Part shown: piece after piece, positions 1-12,344 of the stretch | Layout: the number at the start of each line of letters is the position of its first letter | Numbering within the stretch: the stretch's first letter is position 1 | Assembly (NCBI RefSeq): GCF_019279795.1 | Contig: NC_056735.1 | Location: 1,938,494,455 to 1,938,558,454 of the forward strand | Reading direction: 5' to 3' | Length of the DNA stretch: 64,000 nucleotides | From: Protopterus annectens | Taxonomy: Eukaryota; Chordata; Ceratodontiformes; Protopteridae | Translations under genes and position numbers: made by a program | The notes under the pieces: generated by a model | Told to the model about the DNA's origin: nothing | Seen by the model: the letters and a program-made list of their open reading frames with translations, nothing else | Databases searched by the model: none

Positions 1-179
1 GCATGTGGGATTTCGTGTTTTTGTACTGTCGGTTATGTGGTGTTGGTGATTGCGTTGTCGGTGTTGTGGTGTTTCGTTTATGTGAGGTAGAACCATATAT
101 ACATATATAGTGAGAGAGGGAGACACAGGGTCAGACGTATTGTAACAGGTGCCTGGTGACCAAAGCATGGACTGAACAC

Positions 180-975
180 CAGTGTTGATACTGCAGTGCC
201 ATAGCCCATTCCAAAACACTTTACCCACTAACTACCAGATAGGTGGTTGCTTGACTAGCACTGAAGGTGTCAGAAAGGAACATGGGATACAGGTGGACAG
301 TAGCTTCCCCTTTGATTTTCACAGTGCCACAGTATTCTTGTAATCTGTCTACGTGGTACGTGTAATCACAAACGATGTGTCATGTATGGAAATATAGGTC
401 AGTGTTCCCCTGTACTCATCACAATGCCCCATGTGGTATGTACCTCACATGACAACTACAGCAAGTGGAAAGGCCACAGACATACCTCACAAAGGGTAAT
501 ACTGCCCTTAAACACATACCCTATGCAGACTGACTCACATAACCACAGCTACAGTGCATTGTATACCAGCCACCCAGAGGTTACCCCTGCCAAACATACA
601 AGGTATGCCACACCCATAGCAGTCAGACAACTACCATGTCAACACATCACAATCCCACCGGACTACACGGCCTATGTCCCTAGTCCCCGCAACCTCACTA
701 AACAGCACATGCTGGAGGGATAGGCTCCTATTGGCAAATATGCCATACTCTGGAGTATACCAACCAGCATTAACAAACAGCGCTCCTCAGTAGCAGATGT
801 CAGACATACCCCTGATGATTGTCTGGGGAATAGGTAGCATGCCCTGGGAATCACCTCTGTGTATCTGGTTGACAGGAGGAAGTGAAATCTAATTACATGT
901 GTGTCATAGGCCAGGGTAGCATATGGCTAGGCTGCTGTAGGCCCCAGGGACAATAGCATATTACCTACTTATGAC
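180..975 (+). mobile_element. Decayed CR1-like LINE, 3' fragment
   Basis: Broken reading frames from about 260 to 560 align by eye with the C-terminal part of the reverse transcriptase ORF of the younger LINE copies at 27.4-28.9 and 55.7-59.6 kb. The shared order is a D-T-Q-V-D-S-S segment, a V-P-L-Y-S-like segment, then an R-I/V-x-x-L-K/N-x-x-P-Y/M segment. The 3' end at about 925-975 carries the same GGCTAGGC and GGCCCCAGGG blocks as the other copies. It is heavily mutated and lacks the 5' part within the window. The open frame at 382-723 is a by-product of this decay. Confidence 0.7.
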
Positions 976-1978
976 ACAATGCACACAGACATGTACACAG
1001 TGCAATACCTGCTATGTGAGGTGGAATGAGTGTGACAGTGAATGTGTGCAAGGTCTGTGATGGTGTGATAGCTAAGTGTGAGGTTTTTTCTGTCATGGTC
1101 GTTTGTGTCCTAAGTGTGAGGCCAGAGAAAGATGTGTCATTTATTGGGATGCAGACATAGTAGGATGGTATATGTTGTGACATAGTTCCTTGTGTACGAC
1201 TGTGGTGTCCCATCATAGGCTGAAGCAATCCATGTATGCTCAGTAAGTGTTACTGCTGGTGAATCCAGCCGACATTTGAACTGTTTTACCACCTGAAGCT
1301 GTAGGCCTAAACAGCACAGTATGGTGTATGTTCACATTCCCTGGTAACACTGTCTTGTGTGTTTCCTGCAGTCTGCACAGATTACATTCCTCAGGCATAG
1401 GTATCTGTAAGTAGGGGCACACAGTACTGTTAGGTACATAGCAAATGCTCATCTCTGTTAGCATACATTTGTGTGTTGTATGAATGTCTGATGTGTGTGT
1501 AATGATGCCTGTACCATGTCCGCAATCACATGTGTGATGCAGGGTTTGCGTGTGTACCTAGCAACATGTATACTCTGTTACAGCAGTATGCCAGCTATAT
1601 TAACAACTGTGCACATATGTTAGGTAGGGGTATGGCATCAACGACTAGGGTGGATTACTGGTTATACTGTAACTGTACTTCACATTCATTGCAATGGATG
1701 ACATATTTCTGCATGCATTAGCTTGATATGTACCCTCCTGGCAAGGCTGTGCATTGGATCCCAAACAGTGAGCCGAGTACTGGTGTATACTAGTGTGTTA
1801 TATGGAGTGTGGCAGGCACTGTCAGCCAGTTGTGAGCTGAGCACTGATGTGGTATTGAATGTGTGTATCCTCTGACAGACGAACAGATGCTATATATGGC
1901 AGTTAACTGATATCTGTGCTGTATAATGTTAAGTGTGCCACATGACTTGCTCACACATATCATTTACTTGTCTTTCAG
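976..1978. other. No gene recognised
   Basis: CpG-poor, TG/CA-rich sequence with only short chance frames. It may be the 5' flank or leader of the Harbinger Myb-like gene that follows. No terminal inverted repeat could be placed by eye. Confidence 0.4.
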
Positions 1979-2390
1979 GCCTATGGCTCATCACAGGAAC
2001 CCCTGCTACACAGCTGCAGAGGAACAGGAAATCCACCACAGCCTGGTTCAGCACTATACCTTGCTGTTTTCAAGGGCCAGCCAGCACCAGCAGGAGATTA
2101 CTGCACTGTGGCAAGAACTTGTTCGTCGGGTAAATGACATAGGCATGCATAACCAGACATATGAGCAGGTACACCATCACTGCAGTGATTTAATTAGACA
2201 CATCCGGCGGAGTGCATCTGATATCCACAGACAACAGCTTGCCATAGGTGGTGGGGTGGCCATACATCCCCCTCACCAGAGTGGAGGAACTGCTGCAAAT
2301 TGTGGTGGCTCCTGGCCTACAGCAACAACATCACACATGTGTCGTCATGGAGGCCGGAGCCACCCAGCATATTGACATGGAGCGTGCATG
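1979..2390 (+). pseudogene. Harbinger Myb/SANT-like accessory protein, first coding exon (decayed)
   Basis: Harbinger transposons encode, besides the transposase, a Myb/SANT-type DNA-binding protein thought to bring the transposase to the nucleus and the transposon ends. A pyrimidine-rich acceptor (ending TTTCAG at 1978) precedes an ATG at 1983. The frame reads a T-A-A-E-E-Q-E-I start, a helical segment containing Q-E-I-T-A-L-W-Q-E-L-V-R-R-V-N, then R-H-I-R-R, then a Gly-rich hinge. This is the spacing of the trihelix/Myb domain in Harbinger partners. After about codon 95 the frame shifts: a neighbouring frame continues as L-T-R-V-E-E-L-L-Q-I-V, which resembles the conserved post-hinge segment. 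So it is a broken exon, and the family call rests on pattern resemblance only. Confidence 0.6.
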
Positions 2391-2608
2391 TAACATGCCC
2401 TAGCTGTAGACTACTGTTACCTGTATTGTTAGATTATGCATGTGTGAGATGTGTACTGTGTTTAGCAGTTGTGCTGCCTATTGTGTGCAATATTGATAAT
2501 TTGAATAGTATCTGTACACCTATGCCTGTTGTTCTACTGTAGTTTAGCACACTCACAGTAGCAATGCCACAGTTGTGGCCACTGACAAACTGTGTCATAT
2601 TCTTGCAG

Positions 2609-2647
2609 GTCCCTCTGGTGTGACAGCAGGACAGACGTTTCATGCTG
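2609..2647 (+). other. Possible 39-nt internal exon of the Myb-like gene
   Basis: The segment is bounded by a pyrimidine-rich TCTTGCAG acceptor and a GTGAGTG donor. Its 39 nt is a multiple of three. It lies between the two Myb-like coding blocks on the same strand. No homology can be shown for so short a piece. Confidence 0.3.
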
Positions 2648-3746
2648 GTGAGTGTGTTAACACTTTAAACTTGGTAGTGAACTGTGCATGTCATAGGTGA
2701 GGTGTAGGACATGTACACGTAACACACCTACGCATAATGCATGATGTGCATGTTTGCTTTGAGACGTGAAACATCTCAGTAATGTCAGTAGCTGCCTCAA
2801 TCACATGCAATGCACAGAGCATCAGACACAAATGTGGCAACACTGTACTGCACATTGGATAGGCATAGTTGACACACATGTACACAACATAACACATTTG
2901 TCATATGCAGTACACCTCAACATGCTACACATAGTGTAACCAGACACCCGCTGCCAGGTCACACGTCAGTATCCCACATATCATCTACATACCACACATA
3001 CCATACCTGAGGGGTAGGGGGCTAGCATGGGGCTGTGCAACACTCCTCAACACATAACACAGTCATGGTAGGCAATGCTGCCTATTGGACACCTCATACA
3101 CCCTTGTGCAACATGGCTGTGTAATTGTGAACTTAGCCATGGCACTGCGGTTCAGGTACAGCATGCTAGGCAGTGGTCTAGCACACTTTAGTGGCCTTGA
3201 GTGACCACATGATGCATGATGATGATGGCTAATGGTACTACACCCCATACTGTTACAATGGCCATGTCCAGGATTGGTATCCCATCACGTATACATGCAC
3301 CACTCATCCCGTGTGTGTACATAGTATGCATGTGCTACACCTGTGTCCACAATTATCTGCTGCAGACACAGACACTGCAATCAGACATGGAAATCCATGT
3401 GACACACAGATAACACACACAGCCATGGTATGTATACCTTTGTGTGATGGTGCACAGGACAATGCAGAGCTTATAATACTTGCACAGAAATGATGTGTCC
3501 TTGTACACATTGTGTTCCAGGGTGTAGGCAATCACTGAACATGTACACACATGCACCACAGCCATGTACACTGTCATTAACTATGGCTGTCTACACTCAG
3601 ACTGCATGGACTTGATCAACACTTATTCTGCATGCTGACACATGTGCATGACTGTTTGACTTGTGATACTGTCACCCACCTTCAACCAGTATTGAGTATG
3701 ATTTGGATTTCTGTTGTGTGTGTATATCTGCTGTAGTGAGGAGTGT
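2648..3746. other. No gene recognised (probable intron of the Myb-like gene)
   Basis: CA/TG-rich sequence with short overlapping frames on both strands and no recognisable domain. Confidence 0.35.
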
Positions 3747-3860
3747 GCATGTGTTCCTGTGTTCCTGTGTGCATGTGTTTCTGTGTTCCTGTGTTCCTGT
3801 GTGCATGTGTGCATGTGTGCTTGTGTGCATGTGTGCATGTGTGCATGTGTGTATGTGCAG
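3747..3860 (+). repeat. Minisatellite of 10-bp units
   Basis: About eleven imperfect units alternate between GTGTGCATGT and GTGTTCCTGT. The Cys/Val- and His/Thr-rich frames over it on both strands are products of the repeat, not genes. Confidence 0.85.
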
Positions 3861-3894
3861 ACCGTAACATGTGTTTCTTGTCTTCCTCTCACAG

Positions 3895-4807
3895 GTGCTG
3901 AGGTAGGGCTTGGGGAAAGCAGCAGGTGACCTGAAGCCACTGCTATGGCATGGATAGTGGCAATGATGACATTTGTATTTTGGCACAGGGAGATTTGACA
4001 GGGTCTGTCGTTGGTCCACCAATCAACAGTACACAGTGTTCAACCCCATCTATGCACACAATCATACTGCCATTACATCCCTCACCACCAATGGCAATAG
4101 GGGAGGGACAGCATACAGTTGGCATTGACTAGGAGAGTGTGGTACCCATGGCACGTGCATCCCCTCACTGCAGTCATAGCCATAGACCCAGAATGGTACC
4201 ACATAGGCGGAGGTCCAGGGGTTCTCGGCGAAGCACCACTGGACGTATTGCCCCTGGCAGGCATGCCCTCACAGGTCTTATGATGACCACTATGTTCTGG
4301 GCTGTAATGCAGGCTCAGGCATGTATGGAATGGTACACCAGGTAGGGACTTAGGGCACAGAGGGCACATAACACCACTATCAATGACAGCATCCATGACC
4401 TTGCCGGTGCCATGCGGACATACACCCAGGTCATTGATAGACATTGGGGGGAGACAATAGATGCCCTCCACAACATGTCTTCCTCAAGCCAGGACCGTGT
4501 GGTACAGTTGCGACGTTGGCGTGGACGCATGCCAGCAACAGCAACAGCTGGCAGTGGCCGTGGATGGCCCACAGCTCACAGCTGCTCCCGTAGTGGCAGT
4601 ACCAGCCCCAGTAAAGCTGGCACTGGCCTGTCCATTGTCCATCCCAGTAGACCACATGCACTTGGCTTTGGCCAGTCCCAGCAGGGACATGGGTCCAGTC
4701 ATCATACCTCTGCCTCTGTTGATAGTACCCAGTCAGGGTTGGTACCCGATACCATCTGTAGCACCCCTGCCAGGCACAGGTACTGTGTCCATGGCCAGAG
4801 ACAGTGA
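3895..4807 (+). pseudogene. Harbinger Myb-like accessory protein, last exon (decayed)
   Basis: The block follows a strong acceptor (pyrimidine tract ending CTCACAG at 3894). One frame runs from about 3950 to 4807, broken by TAG codons at 4130-4132 and 4343-4345. It contains a basic R-R-R-S-R-G-S-R-R patch and later an N-D-S-I-H-D-L-A-G-A-M helix. Then comes Q-D-R-V-V-Q-L-R-R, the kind of amphipathic C-terminal segment seen in Harbinger Myb partners. The frames on the opposite strand over the same bases are shadows. The gene is on the plus strand and the transposase at 20.2 kb is on the minus strand, so the two would converge if they belong to one element. Confidence 0.5.
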
Positions 4808-4976
4808 TCTGTACAGCCAAACAGGTACAGTCTGTGGCTGTCCCACAAACCACATTATATGGCAGCCACATGGTAGAGCTGTGTGCATGCAGACACGCAC
4901 TCATTAAGCAAACAACTAGGGCTCACACATACACGCACACATTACATCAACATTGGCCCATGCTGTACTGTTGTCC

Positions 4977-4978
<2 letters not shown>

Positions 4979-5033
<55 letters not shown>
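4979..5033 (+). repeat. (CA)n microsatellite
   Basis: About 27 uninterrupted CA units after TACA. Confidence 0.97.
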
Positions 5034-5037
<4 letters not shown>

Positions 5038-6587
5038 CAATTGGATTGGTCAATGTCAGGCTCTGGTAAACAACAAAACGCCCTGTACATATGATGATAC
5101 CTGTGCCACCTCCTGTCATCTGCATTATTGATGGAGGGACAGGCTAACATGGTGCTGATGCACAGGGTGACAATATAGCAGTGTAGCAATAATAACGAGT
5201 TGTCAACAAGGACGTCTAACTACATCCTTGTAGGTATATCTGAGCAGACAATATGCATCAAAGCTCTGATTGTCAGTGTAGCATTGTTTACACCACTGTT
5301 AGGTCTGAGTATGTATTATCCACCCATGTGGCACTTGGCTGATGTGTGATGTGTTTCCAGCATGTGTTAGCGAGTGGACAGTACGTGTGTGATGTGTGCA
5401 GTACAGATTAGCAAGTGTACATCTGTGAACATGGTGGGTGCGCACTGTCTGGATGTACTTGCATAGTGGACACATGGGACATGTGGCATACCCTGTCGTA
5501 CACATTATTAACATCCCATTGCATCTTTCAATGGCCAGTATGCATTCTACTACAGTTATGTACTAGCATGTGTATGACATGGGTTGACACTATGCTGTGG
5601 GTGATACCGTTAATATCAGTCAATGATTTGCAGTCTGGTAGTATACACAGCCTCAACAGCATGACTATAAGGAATCATTGGATGATGTCCTGACAAATGA
5701 CACACAGTAGTAGGGAACCCAGTATCAATTGGATCCTTCCGGTGCTACACTATAACACTAACCAGTGGTGATGACCGCCACCCATTACTGTGACCACACC
5801 TGTGTGTCATATAGCCCCCTTAGGTACATGCAGACACACTAGGGATGTGTCCATCCAAATCTGGGAATGCATGGAATGGCCTACAATGCATTCCCTAGAT
5901 GGGACGCATATCCTACACAAGGGTATCATACAGACAGATACCTGTTGTGTGATACATGCTGTATAGCAGTAAGCCGACTATGGCATAGTCATCCTCATGT
6001 ACTATACATAGTATCCCATCAGTACCACACCGGTGGTAGCCCTCAACATGTATGTCAGGTACCATTGTGTACATACAGACCCATGTTATGTCATGTGTCC
6101 CTTGGTATCCACATATCCATAGGTATTGTGGAGTCCGAAGGTGTATCACAGACATTAGAGGCCTGAACGTATACCCACAAGGCAGTTGTACACCTATAAA
6201 GACTGTCCATTCTTGGCAGACTTTGTTGTGTATGACCATGTTTGACATATACCCCAGGCATATACCCTCACTCACACTACTCTTAAGTAACTATCATGGG
6301 TGTGTGTGCCATAGATGACCTTGGCCACAGAACACGACAGTGGACAGCCATGTCACATACATACATATGTGACCTATGATCTGAGTAGCAGCGGCACAAC
6401 CTGTCAATGGAAACAAATGTATTCATGTAGTATGCAGGCTTCACACCTATGCAGTGATTGAGGGGGCATGTACACATATATATTTGCCACGCAGATACCT
6501 GATGTCTGCAATGCACTTACTGTTGTCATCATACTATGTCATACCATAGTAAAAGCAAAACCAACACACTGTTGAACAACATTGACA
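5034..6587. other. No gene recognised
   Basis: CpG-poor sequence rich in ACAT/ATGT words. Frames up to about 120 codons occur on both strands (for example 5913-6275 minus) without any recognisable motif. It is probably decayed transposon interior. Confidence 0.4.
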
Positions 6588-7186
6588 CACACACACAGTC
6601 AGCATTTGCAGGATTCAAACCCCTATCTAACTATGTTATGATACTAGGGAGAGACACATTAACACGGCATACTATTTGCTTTACTGGCTGGTTTTCCTTC
6701 TCCTGCTGTATTTGTAGGATGGTGACATCATCAGACTTTCCAAAGAGGAATGTACCTCTTTTAGTGTGTTTTCACAGTCTGCAAAAAGGGAACTCCTTTC
6801 AAAGACAATTGCACACATACACACTCACTGTTTGCAGGATTCAAACCCCTACTTAATTATGTTACGATACTAGAGAGAGATGCACTAACATGGCATGCTA
6901 TTTGCTTTATTGGCTGGTTTTCCTTCTCTTGCAGTATTTGTAGAATGGTGACATCATCAGACTTTCCAAAGAGGAATGTACCTCATTTACTGAGTTACAG
7001 TCACCAAAAAGGGAACACCTCTCAAAGGAAACTGCACACATACACACACACATTTTGCAGGATTCAAACCGCTACCTAACTATGTTATGATACTGGAAAC
7101 AGACGCATTAACATGGCGCGCTATTTGCTTTACTGGCTGGTTTCCCTTCTCCTGCTGTATTTATAGGATGGTGACATCATCAGACT
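6588..7186 (-). repeat. 225-bp tandem repeat, about 2.7 copies, with a tRNA-like segment
   Basis: The word GCAGGATTCAAAC recurs at 6608, 6834 and 7057, giving periods of 226 and 223 bp. Each unit also repeats a block ending in GCTGGTTTTCC and a GGTGACATCATCAGAC block. Read on the minus strand, each unit contains GGTTTGAATCCTGC, a good match to a pol III B box, downstream of a weaker A-box-like region. It looks like tandemly amplified SINE-derived sequence. The third copy ends at the GACATCATCAGAC block. Confidence 0.75.
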
Positions 7187-7198
7187 GGACATGGTGAT

Positions 7199-7708
7199 GT
7201 GTGTACACTTTGTTTTATGCCATTCCAGGAATGGTCCATGTGGGTCATCAGGTGTCAACAGCTTGAACATGACCTCAGTATCCTTACCTTGTGTGATCTG
7301 TCTGTGGACACATTGACATTCCATCATATGTCAACACATATTTATGCACAGCTTCTTGGTTTTGTGGATACTACATGTGTCTGTGATGTTGATAAAGGGC
7401 TATTCAAAGTCTATGTGACACGTGTAGATGTGTTCATTGATGTATGTCCTGGGTGGCTGCCTTGCAAACAGTCTAGCATGTTTGGAAACCATGATCCGCA
7501 CATGAACATACCACAGTTGGTAGGGTTGTGTGTGTGTCAGCTTCCAATAGCTCTGTTTATGACTGCAACCATGATGGACTCCATGACCTCGCAGATCAGA
7601 CCTCATAGGCATACTGGACTTGACTTCCCATGGTGTGTTGAGCACCAACACTTGTGGGGAGTGCCATATGTAGCTGTGACACATTCAATGGTTCCACATC
7701 CTGTGTAG
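7199..7708 (+). CDS. Open frame of 169 codons, unrecognised, probably not a gene
   Basis: An uninterrupted frame lies between the tandem repeat and the old LINE. The product is rich in Cys, His, Met and Val. It shows no signal peptide, clear membrane segment or catalytic motif that I can name. The composition matches translated TG-rich background, and a 94-codon frame overlaps it on the other strand. I treat it as a chance frame, listed because it is among the longer unexplained ones here. Confidence 0.12.
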   Translation: MCTLCFMPFQEWSMWVIRCQQLEHDLSILTLCDLSVDTLTFHHMSTHIYAQLLGFVDTTCVCDVDKGLFKVYVTRVDVFIDVCPGWLPCKQSSMFGNHDPHMNIPQLVGLCVCQLPIALFMTATMMDSMTSQIRPHRHTGLDFPWCVEHQHLWGVPYVAVTHSMVPHPV

Positions 7709-8149
7709 GGGGTGTGGCTCAGCTGACTGTTTAGGTGCATGATCTGTTTGTTCTGTAGTTTGTGCATGACACATATTGGGAATTAATGTATTCCACCTGC
7801 TGCCATGCTTTTGACAGTGGGGGTAGCTACTCATCCATTCTACATATGATATCTCCTGGTATGATGATGTGGACTATTGTCAGTGGGGGATGGGTATGTA
7901 CATATGGGCCTGTCTGTCATGATGTCAGCATTGACACTCAGGTACAGTTTGCCCTGACTCAGGACATATATGTGTGTACATTGATATTTATGACATAGCT
8001 GAAGGAGGTGTCATAATTCAGTCTGGACTCCTTCTCAGCTCCTCTTTACAAAACACTAACGAACATGAGCACTAATCCCTGTTATACTCTTTTACATGCT
8101 TAACACCCTGCTGATCCTTTGTGATCGGGCTACAGAGTATGTCATGATA
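7709..8149. other. No gene recognised
   Basis: Short frames only. The 5' boundary of the old LINE lies near its right end. Confidence 0.35.
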
Positions 8150-8159
8150 ATATCCTGGC

Positions 8160-9110
8160 ATGTCCAGGGGTCAGTTTTGTGTGTACTCTTCAGTCCAGCT
8201 GGTGGATATTGTGATATTGACACAATGTCACATCTGCCTCATGTACACAGACAACCCTCTCCTCCTCCCAACAAACTCAGATATATGTGTGAGATGCACC
8301 TATATAGACATACAGGGAGCTGAACTATCTCGACCCATGACTGGCACAGTCTATCAAGAGGTGAAGGTAACCATACACACCACATATCAGTCTCACATAT
8401 CCTCTAGCAACAGCACTCAAACCACATTAGCACACATTGACATACTCGGATGCTGTAAATGTACTCTACCTAAGCAGCAGAGACCTCCAAAGCAGACACA
8501 CACGTACCTGCTACCCCACTACAATACCCACATATCACTAAGTTCACAATGTCAGTGTGCCACACAGTCACTGCCCTTTGGGCTAAACAACACACCATAC
8601 ACTTGTAATAGGTGACACATATGTTCAGACACACTGACGTACCACTCACCAGACCTAACAAGGGAATAGTCACTTTGGGCTGTCTGTTGGGTGCCAGGAT
8701 CTACCGCATAACACAGGCAGTCAGGTCACTCCAAAGCAAGTACAAGACTGGCACCATCATTGTCCATGCTGGTGTGTGTAACCTCAGACATTACTCCCTG
8801 GACAACATGACATGATACATGAAGGTACACTCTGATCATGTAGCCCAGGCCAGTATGACCCTGACCTTGTCTAGCATCTTACACCCACCAATTATGATGT
8901 CACAGTATACGGACACACATATCACATTTAACAGTTGGCTAACAAATTTGTTTCATTCATAGGGGATGCAGTGTCTGTCAGCGTATGGTGACATGCTCAA
9001 CATGCCACGTAGCTTCACTATGGACAGCTTGCACCTGTCACCCTTGGACTTTGGTATGCTGGCTAAGGCTCTTGCTACCACCAGAGTGCTTTTTTTAAGC
9101 AGGGCTCAGA
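8160..9110 (+). pseudogene. CR1-like LINE ORF1 remnant (SGNH-esterase type)
   Basis: An N-terminal C-H-I-C segment, then M-Y-T-D-x-P-L-L-L-P and C-V-R-C-T-Y-I, matches the Cys-containing N-terminus of the younger ORF1 at 59.4 kb. Around 8620-8815 comes R-H-T-D-V-P-L-T-R-P-N-K and later I-V-H-A-G-V, the counterpart of the esterase block I surroundings and the G-x-N-D block. Here the N-D pair is no longer intact. A D-S-L-H-L-S-like segment near 9030 corresponds to the C-terminal D-x-x-H block of SGNH hydrolases. ORF1 esterase domains are typical of CR1-group LINEs. It is not functional. Confidence 0.65.
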
Positions 9111-9144
9111 AGACAAACACACCTCCATAGACATTACAGGTTAA

Positions 9145-11945
9145 ATGAAACTAAGGGTAATGCTGCTCAACAACAGTTGTGTTAACCTCATATTGTGGCC
9201 TCTCAGGACTCTCCTCAGTATGGAGGAGAGCAATAGCTGTGCACTGACAGACACCTGGTTCAGGGTCGCTTATGCACACCAGCACTGCCAGGTAATGTTT
9301 AATACCATGCTGTCTGACAACAAGACTTGGAACAGACAACACAACTAGGGGGAGTATCCATATACATCACAGATACACACACCTCCAGGTTAGTAGCACT
9401 GCACAAAGCATCACAGATCATACATATACAACTACCATTGTGCAGTACTGCCTTTCAGTTTGTTGCCTACTACAGAACACACTCCCAAACTCAGGAACTG
9501 CACTTGGCTTTTGTGGGAACTATGGAGAATATGAAGGTCTCCACAGACACCGTTATATTGTGTGACTTCATATACACACATATTGAGTGGGGATACTACT
9601 CAAGCCCCGACAACCTCACTCAACAGTCACTATAATTTGTGGACTCATACACTTTGGCACAACCAGTCAGCACAGCCACAAGGGGGAATACATATTGGAC
9701 CTGCTCATCACCAACATGGGGACTCTATGTTCCACACCAGCGATATACCCCTCATTGGTAAGGTCAGAACATACATGTATCTCACAGGACATGCATATAC
9801 CCTACACACACCCATCCTGGGTAATCTTGGTGAACTTCTCATGAGCCAACATCTCACTTCACAAAAGCAAGGTGGTATCCTTCAGAGATCCTGAGACAGT
9901 GGCATATATGGCTCACACTGCTGCATCCTTTACATACACATTCTATGGACACCTAGTGGACTGCAAGGATTGTGCTATCCCAAATAACAACAAGACCCAC
10001 TACTACAATGGCAGGGGACCTGTCTGGTAGACCCCAGCCATTAATAAGCTGTACACCATCAGGAGGATGCTACTACATGATAGAGCACAATCCCAGACTG
10101 GGAAGGCATCTGTGATCTGTACTAGCAGACAGCTACAATCACTCATGGACTTTTCTAAGGGCCGCTTCTACCAGACAATTGCACCTGACACGTAGGACTA
10201 TCACATGGCCTTCTTCAGTTATGTCAGGCACCTGGGTGGACACTCACTAATATGCTGTGAGTTACTGCATACTGACTAAACCTACCCTGAACCCACTGGC
10301 ATTGCCTACATCCTGGCAAACAGGTTCAGTGCAGATGTCTCCCACCCATCCCCCCTAAGGAGCAACTATCCATCCCAACAGAGTATAACCTCCCTGACAT
10401 CACACAGTAACAGGTGAGTGCTGCCCTCCTCACAGCGTACATCACAGTATCAGTGTGACCAGATGGTGTCCCAGCCTGCATCATACATGAGCATCATGAC
10501 AAACGCAACCCTCACATTACATCACTATTCAATATCGGAGTTACCACAGGATATGTAGCCAAGGAATGGCGTACTGGGACAGTGGTCCCACTCCACAGAG
10601 TTGGTGCCACAACGGACCACAGACAATATTGCCCTATAAGACTATGTAGCCTGTTCTGCAAAGCTATGGAGCATATTGTCATAGGACTCCTACACATAGA
10701 CATCGGGAACCTACAGACACTGTGTCCTACTAATTTCAGCATTGTTGTGGGCAGATCTTGCCTCTTGAACATGTAGATATTCTTTAAATGGCTAACAGAT
10801 CCATCAACATAGGGACGGCTAACCACACAGCCTACCTGAACCTTGCAAAACCATTCAACACAATAACCCACTGGGCCATTATGCATAGGCTCACCAGCGT
10901 CAATTTGGACACATATCTCACACAATGGATTGATACCTAGATCAGGGATAGCACCCACATGGTCAGGATTGCAGGTGCCATGTCTGACTATACACCAGTT
11001 ACACATGGCATTCCACACGGCTTGGTCCTGGGATCTCTCTTGTTTAGTATATATTTGTCTTACGTACAGGCTATCACAGGGGGAATATGGCTGAACATGT
11101 TTGCACTTGACTGCAAACTGTGTGCCATGATCAACTCTCCAGCTGCCACATGCATACTCAATCAGGGTCTCACAGAGATGGATGACTGGTGCCTGAGCCA
11201 TGGCCTACAGCTAAATGCCATTAGTTGCATAGTCATCCCCTTTGGGAGTAACAACATGCCCACACATTACCACATAGGTAGTACTCCATTACATATGGTA
11301 GGAGTTGTTAGGGGTTTGGGGACATCACTTGTTCATACTGTCACCTTTAACATTCTCGTTGCCAAAGTGGTTGGACACACCTTCTATGTGTGCCACCTTA
11401 TCCCATATGGTTTCACATCTAGATCGAGTGAGGTCATTGTGCCCCTATACTCATCACATCCCTGCTTGGTTACAATGCCACATTTGGGGTGTACCTTACC
11501 TGACACCTGCAGCAACTGTACTGGCCATGGACGGTCCTCACCAAGCAGATCTAGGGACTCACACAGATGCCCTGCATAGTTCAGATGCAGTAACTCCAGC
11601 TCTACTCAGTCGCTTACCACCTACTCAGATATGATGTGTGTCTGTTGTTTACAGCTATACCAAAACCAGAATTACTGGACATGCTCCACCTCAGGATATC
11701 CAACTCCCTTGGAGCTACACACTGCAGGGACGTATACCTCAGCACAGATGTTAATTGGACATTGTGGAGGGACAGATTCTTATCCCAGAGTCTCCACTCA
11801 CTACAGAATGTAATCCCAGTTTCACATAGGCAGAGCCACCCACTGACCACCTACTGGAGACATCTTGACGACTGTATGGGTGATTGTATATTTACCCCTG
11901 TGATATCTTCTGTGTCCCTGCTAGACAGAGGCACACTAGCATAAA
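9145..11945 (+). pseudogene. CR1-like LINE ORF2 remnant (endonuclease + reverse transcriptase)
   Basis: The endonuclease part is seen as A-L-T-D-T-W-F near 9240 (T-E-T-W-F in the younger copy), G-V-S-I-Y-I near 9350, and C-D-F-I-Y near 9560 in place of G-D-F-N-Y. The RT part has A-Y-L-N-L-A-K-P-F near 10830 in place of Y-L-D-L-A-K-A-F, and G-I-P-H-G-L-V-L-G near 11010. The motif C position reads F-A-L-D where active copies have F-A-D-D, so catalytic residues are lost. The C-terminal W-R-D-R-F-L-S-Q block is at 11770-11800. Confidence 0.75.
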
Positions 11946-12344
11946 CGTACATGGGCTATCTTGTGTGACCTACTATTCACACACACAGTGTAGTAATCTG
12001 ACAGGGTTGCGAATGCCAGACACACTCTGGCTAGGCTTGTACATGCCCTAGGGCAGATAGCCTAGTATCGACCTCTGAACCTATGCTAATGTTCAAGATG
12101 CACAATGTTTATTGCTGATACTGTTTGCAGGACTTTATCATCTTTGCTTTACCAGTTTCCATGAAGAACTTCAGTATCTGCAGAACATATTTCATTATGA
12201 CAGGGTTCCACTATATTATAGATGTGTCTGTTGTCATATAACTGTGTGCACAGGGCAGATTGCTGTATAGTGACAGGTTCCTGGGTTAATACATGCAACT
12301 GCCAGATATGCATGGCCCACTGCTGTACTCAGACATGGCCTAAG

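Larger units (their letters stand above)
8150..12086 (+). mobile_element. Old near full-length CR1-like LINE (decayed)
   Basis: The element matches, in order, the younger minus-strand copy at 55.7-59.6 kb. The 5' region shares the TATCC-GGCATGTC leader block with it. The 3' end at 12030-12086 carries GGCTAGGCTTG followed by GCCTAGTAT. ORF1 and ORF2 are both recognisable but full of frameshifts and stops. Both copies start at nearly the same point, which suggests a common 5' end rather than random truncation. The large minus-strand frame at 10512-11201 is a shadow of the RT region. Confidence 0.8.

Noticed and set aside
382..723. 113-codon plus-strand frame
   Set aside because: Overlaps the decayed LINE RT C-terminus; the homology switches frames within it.
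4883..5131. His/Thr-rich and Cys/Val-rich frames over CA repeats (also at 3.7, 24.5, 26.6 and 34.0 kb)
   Set aside because: Direct translations of dinucleotide or 10-bp repeats in frames free of stops; no gene evidence.
6588..7186. CRISPR-like array
   Set aside because: Units are 225 bp, only three copies, no short repeat/spacer layout, and the window is eukaryotic.
10512..11201. 229-codon minus-strand frame
   Set aside because: Lies antisense over the decayed CR1-like RT; composition and position explain it as a shadow frame.
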